Source of the DNA: Lachnospiraceae bacterium UBA3774
GTDB lineage: Bacteria > Bacillota > Clostridia > Lachnospirales > Lachnospiraceae
NCBI GenBank assembly: GCA_002369255.1
Contig: DFFO01000047.1
Span: 1 to 9,492 of the forward strand
Reading direction: 5' to 3'
DNA length: 9,492 nt
The notes beneath the pieces were generated by a model. It saw only the letters and a list, made by a program, of their open reading frames with translations, ran no database searches and was not told the DNA's origin. The position numbers were made by a program, and so were the translations under genes. Shown here piece by piece: positions 6,226 to 9,492 of this stretch; position 1 is the stretch's first letter, and each line of letters opens with the position of its first letter.

Positions 6226-7962
6226 TCATACTCCCACAAACTCGGTCAGCGCAGCGCCAAGCTTTTCTTTCAGTTTTTCGGCGTCCTCAAAGCTTTGCCC
6301 TTTTATACCATAGTAAAGCTTTATCTTTGGTTCGGTGCCCGAAGGTCTGACGGCACACCATGCGTCGTCCTGGAGTTCATAATATATTACATTTGAAGAC
6401 GGCAGATCTATATCTTCCGTCGTTCCGTCCGCAATAAGTGTGCGTTTGGAAAGCTTGTAGTCGCGCTTTGCAAGCACGGAAAAGCTGCCTATCGCAGCAG
6501 GCTGACCTGCTCTTAGGGTTTCCATGATCTCCTGCATTTTTTGCTTGCCTTCGATACCCTCGAATGTAAGCGAAATAACGTTTTCGTCAAAGTATCCGTA
6601 TTTTTCGAACAGAGCTACCACCGCGTCCCACATATTCATACCCTTTGAGGCATAATATGCTGCGGCTTCGCAAAGCGCCATTGAGGCAACGACGGCGTCT
6701 TTGTCGCGGGCGTAAGTTCCTATCAGGCAGCCGTAGCTTTCTTCATATCCGAAAAGGTACGTCCCTTTGCCGGTTTCTTCGTATTTTCTTATCTGCTCTC
6801 CGATATACTTAAATCCTGTCAGCACCTCTACGTAGTCGGCACCGTAGTGATTTGCGATGCTTTTTCCCATTTTTCCTGAAACTATCGTGGAAATGAGTTT
6901 TCCGTCAGCCGGGATGCCGCTTTTTTCGGATATTCTCGAAAGCTCATAATCCGCGAGGAACGCACCGGAAAGATTTCCGGTAAGTGTATGATACTCTCCC
7001 TTTGCATCCCTGACTCTGACACCTAGTCTGTCGGAGTCAGGATCTGTGGCAAGCACTATATCCGCTTTAACTTTTTTTGCAAGGGCAAGCGCGAGATCGA
7101 AGGCCTGATCCGCTTCAGGGTTCGGATATGGCAGAGTAGGAAAATCCCCGTCAGGCTGCTCCTGCTCCGGAACCACCCATACATTTTTAAATCCAAGTTC
7201 GGAGAGGATCCTGCGAACAGGAATATTTCCGGCGCCGTGAAGCGGTGTATATACTATTTTTAGCTTTGAAGCATACTGCTTTATTGCTTCAGGAGATTTA
7301 ATCTGTTTTTTAAGCTGTGCAATATATGCGTCGTCGATTTCCTTTCCTACTATGGTCAAAAGGCCAGCTTTTATTGCGGATTCTTTATCTGTCGTCTTGC
7401 AGGACGAATATGACTCGACCGCTTTGACCTGTTCCATAATGCCCGTGTCATACGGGGGAGTGATCTGAGCTCCGTCTGCCCAATATGCCTTATATCCATT
7501 ATATTTCGCTGGATTGTGGCTTGCTGTAATGTTTACCCCCGCCGTACAGCCAAGATATCTGATCGCAAATGATATTTCCGGGGTGGGGCGAAGGTCCTCA
7601 AACAAATACGCCTTGATACCGTTTGCCGCAAGGCAAAGCGCGGTTTCAAGCGCAAGCTCCGGCGAGAAGCGCCTGCTGTCATGGCCGATCAATACGCCCT
7701 TATCCTGCACCTTTTCTTTTATAATAAAATTTGCAAGCCCCTGAGTGGCTTTTCTGACGGTATATTTGTTGATCCGGTTCGTCCCCGCGCCGATAATTCC
7801 TCGCAATCCGGCCGTACCGAACTCAAGGTCCATGTAAAAGCGTTCTGTTATTTCTTTTTCGTCTTCTTTTATTTTTTCAAGTTCCGCATGTGTTTCAGCA
7901 TCAAAATATGGGTCTTTAAGCCAATTTTCATAGTTGATTTTTGCCGTTTCAAGTCCCCCCAT
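6226..7962 (-). CDS. pgcA: Phosphoglucomutase/phosphomannomutase family (phospho-sugar mutase)
   Basis: This 578-residue protein is a normal-length alpha-D-phosphohexomutase of the Firmicutes PgcA type, interconverting hexose 6- and 1-phosphates in the cytoplasm. TASHNPAKYNG (146-156) carries the phosphoserine Ser148; DPDSDR (307-312) is the magnesium loop; GYEESYG (405-411) is the sugar-binding loop; RPSGTEPK (539-546) is the phosphate-binding loop. All four are intact, so the enzyme should be active. An AAGGAGGT site 8 bases before the ATG and a good promoter 34 bases upstream fix the start. It is the first gene of the operon, 25 bases ahead of transglutaminase-like protein 2. Glucose 1-phosphate would feed UDP-glucose for glycolipid anchors or surface glycans. 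The symbol is by family resemblance. Confidence 0.93.
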   Translation of the reverse strand: MGGLETAKINYENWLKDPYFDAETHAELEKIKEDEKEITERFYMDLEFGTAGLRGIIGAGTNRINKYTVRKATQGLANFIIKEKVQDKGVLIGHDSRRFSPELALETALCLAANGIKAYLFEDLRPTPEISFAIRYLGCTAGVNITASHNPAKYNGYKAYWADGAQITPPYDTGIMEQVKAVESYSSCKTTDKESAIKAGLLTIVGKEIDDAYIAQLKKQIKSPEAIKQYASKLKIVYTPLHGAGNIPVRRILSELGFKNVWVVPEQEQPDGDFPTLPYPNPEADQAFDLALALAKKVKADIVLATDPDSDRLGVRVRDAKGEYHTLTGNLSGAFLADYELSRISEKSGIPADGKLISTIVSGKMGKSIANHYGADYVEVLTGFKYIGEQIRKYEETGKGTYLFGYEESYGCLIGTYARDKDAVVASMALCEAAAYYASKGMNMWDAVVALFEKYGYFDENVISLTFEGIEGKQKMQEIMETLRAGQPAAIGSFSVLAKRDYKLSKRTLIADGTTEDIDLPSSNVIYYELQDDAWCAVRPSGTEPKIKLYYGIKGQSFEDAEKLKEKLGAALTEFVGV

Positions 7963-7995
7963 TATTTCAACCTCCTTCTATGCAAAATCTGTTAT

Positions 7996-8024
7996 ATTAT
8001 AACGCTACATATAGTATTTTACAA
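7996..8024 (-). promoter_or_regulatory. Promoter of the seven-gene operon
   Basis: On the minus strand TTGTAA (8019-8024, 5/6 match to -35) is followed by a 17-base spacer and a perfect TATAAT (7996-8001). The start point would be near 7989, giving a leader of about 27 bases that contains AAGGAGGT. No other promoter of this quality was seen before the genes downstream, so it probably serves all seven. Confidence 0.8.
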
Positions 8025-8155
8025 TATAATTTGGTACAAAATAAGCCGAATATCGATATTTGCCCCATAAACTGACAATTTTTTCACAAGACAATAAGCG
8101 GAGAAACAGCGTATACCAAATTTTACAGTAGCAAAACAATCAGAATTACTTAAAA
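8025..8155. other. AT-rich upstream spacer without a gene
   Basis: Apart from the palindrome at 8049-8060, I see no ORF with a ribosome site and no clear promoter here. The last bases (ACTTAAAA at 8148-8155) match the linker CCTTAAAA that ends some units of the adjoining repeat array, so the array probably once began slightly further left or grew from this flank. Confidence 0.5.
8049..8060. promoter_or_regulatory. 12-bp perfect palindrome, possible operator
   Basis: AATATCGATATT is a perfect palindrome whose edge lies 24 bases upstream of the -35 box of the operon promoter, a usual place for an activator or repressor. No known regulator site was recognised and AT-rich palindromes of this size can arise by chance. 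Confidence 0.3.
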
Positions 8156-8197
8156 TGCCACTCTTATTCTGCAATAAATAGTGGCATTTTTTTATGT
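8151..8197 (+). terminator. Strong hairpin with T run, first unit of the repeat array
   Basis: AAAATGCCACT (8152-8162) and AGTGGCATTTT (8180-8190) form a perfect 11-bp inverted repeat separated by 17 bases, followed on the + strand by more T residues and ATG. It has the form of an intrinsic terminator for + strand transcripts, although no + strand gene is visible upstream. On the minus strand the T run is shorter (TTTTAAG); it could stop readthrough from upp. It is the divergent leftmost copy of the 53-bp array. Confidence 0.55.
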
Positions 8198-8638
8198 GTC
8201 TTTAATTTGCCACTCTCCGCTTGCGTTAAATGATGGCAAGTTTTTATTTTTTCTTTGAATTGCCACCATCTGCTTGCAATAAATGATGGCATAATAGCAG
8301 TTTTTATTCTAATTGCCACTCCCCACTAACGTTAAATGATGGCAAAATAGTGGTTTTTATTCTAATTGCCACTCCCCACGCGCAATAAATGATGGCATAA
8401 TAGTGGTTTTTCCTTAAAATGCCACTCTCCATGCGCAATTAATGATGGCATAATAGCAGCTTTTATTCTAAATGCCACTCCCCGCCAACGTTAAATGATG
8501 GCAAATTTTTAGTTTTTCTTTAAATTGCCACTCTCCATGCGCAATAAATGATGGCATAATAGCAGTTTTTATTCTAATTGCCACTCCTCACGCGCAATTA
8601 ATGATGGCAAAATAGTGGTTTTTCCTTAAAATGCCACT
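8156..8638. repeat. Array of 53-bp palindromic tandem repeats
   Basis: TGCCA recurs at 8156, 8208, 8261, 8314, 8367, 8420, 8473, 8526, 8579 and 8632: one step of 52 bases and then eight steps of exactly 53. Each of the eight full units (8208-8631) contains TGCCA, a 21-base variable centre ending AATGA, then TGGCA, then a linker of the type TAATAGTGG or TAATAGCAG, a T run and TTCTAAT or CCTTAAAA. The first unit is divergent and the tenth stops after TGCCACT. TGCCA can pair with TGGCA in the same unit or in the unit before, and CCACT can pair with AGTGG. The period is not a multiple of three and no long ORF with a ribosome site crosses it, so it is not coding. It fills the space between upp and the operon promoter. 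Origin and role are unknown. Confidence 0.95.
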
Positions 8639-8675
8639 AAAAAATGCGAAAGACCAAAATCTTTCGCACTTTTTA
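8639..8675 (-). terminator. Bidirectional terminator after upp
   Basis: TGCGAAAGA (8645-8653) and TCTTTCGCA (8660-8668) form a perfect 9-bp stem with loop CCAAAA. On the minus strand it is followed by six T residues (8639-8644), and it lies 18 bases past the upp stop. On the + strand it is followed by CTTTTTA, so it can also act against transcripts coming from the array. Confidence 0.85.
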
Positions 8676-8693
8676 TATGTGTATTAAAGATGA

Positions 8694-9344
8694 TTATTTT
8701 GTTCCGAAGATACGGTCTCCGGCATCACCAAGGCCGGGGCAAATATATTTGATGCTGTTGAGTTCCCTGTCGAGATGTCCGGCATATACCATTACGTCCG
8801 GATGTGACTCGCAGAGCTTTCTTACGCCCTCGGGAGCTGCGATTATACACATGAACTTGATGTTTTTTCCGCCGTGCTCCTTGATCATGTTTATCGCATC
8901 AACTGCGCTGCCACCCGTGGCAAGCATAGGATCTACTACTACGATAGGTCTTTCGCTGATAGGATCCGGAAGCTTGCAGTAGTATTCGTGCGGTTCGTGA
9001 GTTTCGGGATCGCGGTAAAGTCCGATGTGACCTACTCTTGCAGACGGGATCAGGGTCAATATTCCGTCAACCATTCCAAGCCCTGCGCGCAGAATCGGTA
9101 CTATGGCTACTTTTCTTCCGCTGATGACCGGCGACATGCAGGTTTCGATAGGGGTTCTGACTTCAATATCCTCCAACGGCATATCTCTGAATGCTTCGTA
9201 TGCCATCAGCATGGCAATCTCTGATACAAGCGCGCGGAATTGATTTGTACCTGTAGATACGTCGCGCAGCATGGTGATTTTGTGTTGAACTAACGGATGA
9301 TCGATGACTTGGAAATTTTTAAGATCTGATACGTCAATGCTCAT
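8694..9344 (-). CDS. upp: Uracil phosphoribosyltransferase
   Basis: This 216-residue protein (usual length about 208-216) converts uracil and PRPP to UMP in pyrimidine salvage in the cytoplasm. The PRPP loop is VVVDPMLATGGSA at 135-147, the N-terminal part carries ILRAGLGM at 84-91, and the uracil-binding C-terminal segment is YICPGLGDAGDRIFGT at 200-215. All are intact. AAGGGAG lies 8 bases before the ATG. The gene has its own promoter upstream and an intrinsic terminator downstream, so it is monocistronic and separate from the operon on its left. No PyrR-type attenuator is visible in the roughly 20-base leader. Confidence 0.97.
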   Translation of the reverse strand: MSIDVSDLKNFQVIDHPLVQHKITMLRDVSTGTNQFRALVSEIAMLMAYEAFRDMPLEDIEVRTPIETCMSPVISGRKVAIVPILRAGLGMVDGILTLIPSARVGHIGLYRDPETHEPHEYYCKLPDPISERPIVVVDPMLATGGSAVDAINMIKEHGGKNIKFMCIIAAPEGVRKLCESHPDVMVYAGHLDRELNSIKYICPGLGDAGDRIFGTK

Positions 9345-9371
9345 AAAGATACTCCCTTTTGATTTTTTTAC

Positions 9372-9400
9372 AGTTTATCACTAATCAGGTTTGCTTACAA
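9372..9400 (-). promoter_or_regulatory. upp promoter with extended -10
   Basis: On the minus strand TTGTAA (9395-9400) is followed by 17 bases and TAAACT (9372-9377). The -10 box is only 4/6, but TG sits one base before it, the extended -10 form that makes up for a weak box. The start would be near 9365, about 20 bases before the ATG. Confidence 0.65.
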
Positions 9401-9423
9401 TAAAAAAATCACAGCGGAAAAAC

Positions 9424-9461
9424 AAAAAAGCCTCTTTGCTTTTATGACAAAGAGGCTTTTT
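9424..9461 (-). terminator. Terminator of the tRNA transcript
   Basis: AAAAAGCCTCTTTG (9425-9438) and CAAAGAGGCTTTTT (9448-9461) form a perfect 14-bp stem with a 9-base loop. On the minus strand it starts directly after the tRNA 3' end and finishes in TTTTTTG. Its symmetry makes it usable on both strands. Confidence 0.9.
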
Positions 9462-9462
9462 A

Positions 9463-9492
9463 CGGAGACGATGGGATTCGAACCCATGTGCC
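9463..9492 (-). tRNA. 3' end of a tRNA, probably tRNA-Ser (partial)
   Basis: Read on the minus strand, the window edge gives GGCAC (end of the variable arm), a T arm with stem ATGGG/CCCAT and loop TTCGAAT, the acceptor strand CGTCTCC and discriminator G at 9463. The 3' CCA is not encoded and would be added after transcription. An acceptor 5' strand of GGAGACG, a G discriminator and a variable arm ending in GGCAC suggest a serine tRNA, but the anticodon lies beyond the window, so the identity is a guess. Confidence 0.85.

Noticed and set aside
6201..6239. Longer start for transglutaminase-like protein 2
   Set aside because: It adds 13 residues (MWEYDPFFEGDLL) that are really its ribosome site and the end of the mutase gene. 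AAGGAG is placed correctly for ATG 6200.
8055..8084. Second minus-strand promoter with TTGTCA
   Set aside because: TTGTCA near 8074-8079 has no acceptable -10 box 17 bases on (CGATAT), while the promoter at 7996-8024 is far better.
8152..8190. Attenuator or riboswitch of the operon
   Set aside because: The hairpin lies more than 120 bases upstream of the predicted operon start point and so is not in its leader. The leader itself is only about 27 bases.
8156..8638. CRISPR array
   Set aside because: The period fits loosely, but the parts between the conserved TGCCA and TGGCA are near-copies of each other, not unique spacers, and the conserved words are only 5-7 bases long. No cas gene is present.
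8156..8638. Tandem repeats coding for a repetitive protein
   Set aside because: A 53-bp period shifts frame in each copy, and no long reading frame with a ribosome site crosses the array.

Overview
The window looks like a chromosomal segment of a low-to-mid-GC Gram-positive bacterium, most likely a Clostridia member (Ruminococcus/Oscillospiraceae/Lachnospiraceae-like). The grounds are strong AAGGAGG-type ribosome sites, consensus sigma-A promoters with 17-bp spacers, a Firmicutes-style small hydrophobic toxin with antisense RNA, a Dlt-like adenylation/carrier/MBOAT set, and an upp-type uracil phosphoribosyltransferase. The exact genus cannot be read from the sequence.

Layout, left to right. 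1-235: a + strand 33-residue hydrophobic peptide gene facing a convergent antisense RNA with a near-consensus promoter, a probable type I toxin-antitoxin locus. 237-7962: seven tightly packed minus-strand genes, transcribed right to left from one good promoter at 7996-8024. In order of transcription they are: phosphohexomutase; two membrane-anchored transglutaminase-like proteins; an Asp/Glu-family racemase; an amino-acid adenylating enzyme; a stand-alone carrier protein; and an MBOAT O-acyltransferase. Gaps are 3-32 bp and no terminator is visible inside. 8030-8155: AT-rich DNA with a 12-bp palindrome. 8156-8638: an array of palindromic repeats with an almost invariant 53-bp period. 8694-9344: monocistronic upp with its own promoter and terminator. 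9424-9492: a tRNA terminator and the 3' end of a minus-strand tRNA, probably tRNA-Ser.

How the genes may work together. Adenylating enzyme, carrier and MBOAT reproduce the chemistry of the Dlt pathway, in which an amino acid is activated, loaded on a phosphopantetheine carrier and passed by a membrane acyltransferase to an extracellular polymer. Two things separate it from ordinary D-alanylation. The gene just upstream encodes a cofactor-independent Asp/Glu-type racemase with both catalytic cysteines. The adenylation pocket has a lysine where DltA has methionine, and a phenylalanine where DltA has its D-Ala-selecting cysteine. My inference is a surface-decoration pathway using an acidic amino acid (D-Asp or D-Glu), with the phosphohexomutase supplying sugar phosphate for the acceptor glycan or glycolipid and the two extracellular transglutaminase-fold proteins acting at the envelope. 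No DltD- or DltX-like gene lies in the window. The operon has no terminator of its own before the antitoxin promoter, so its transcripts probably run into the antisense RNA unit.
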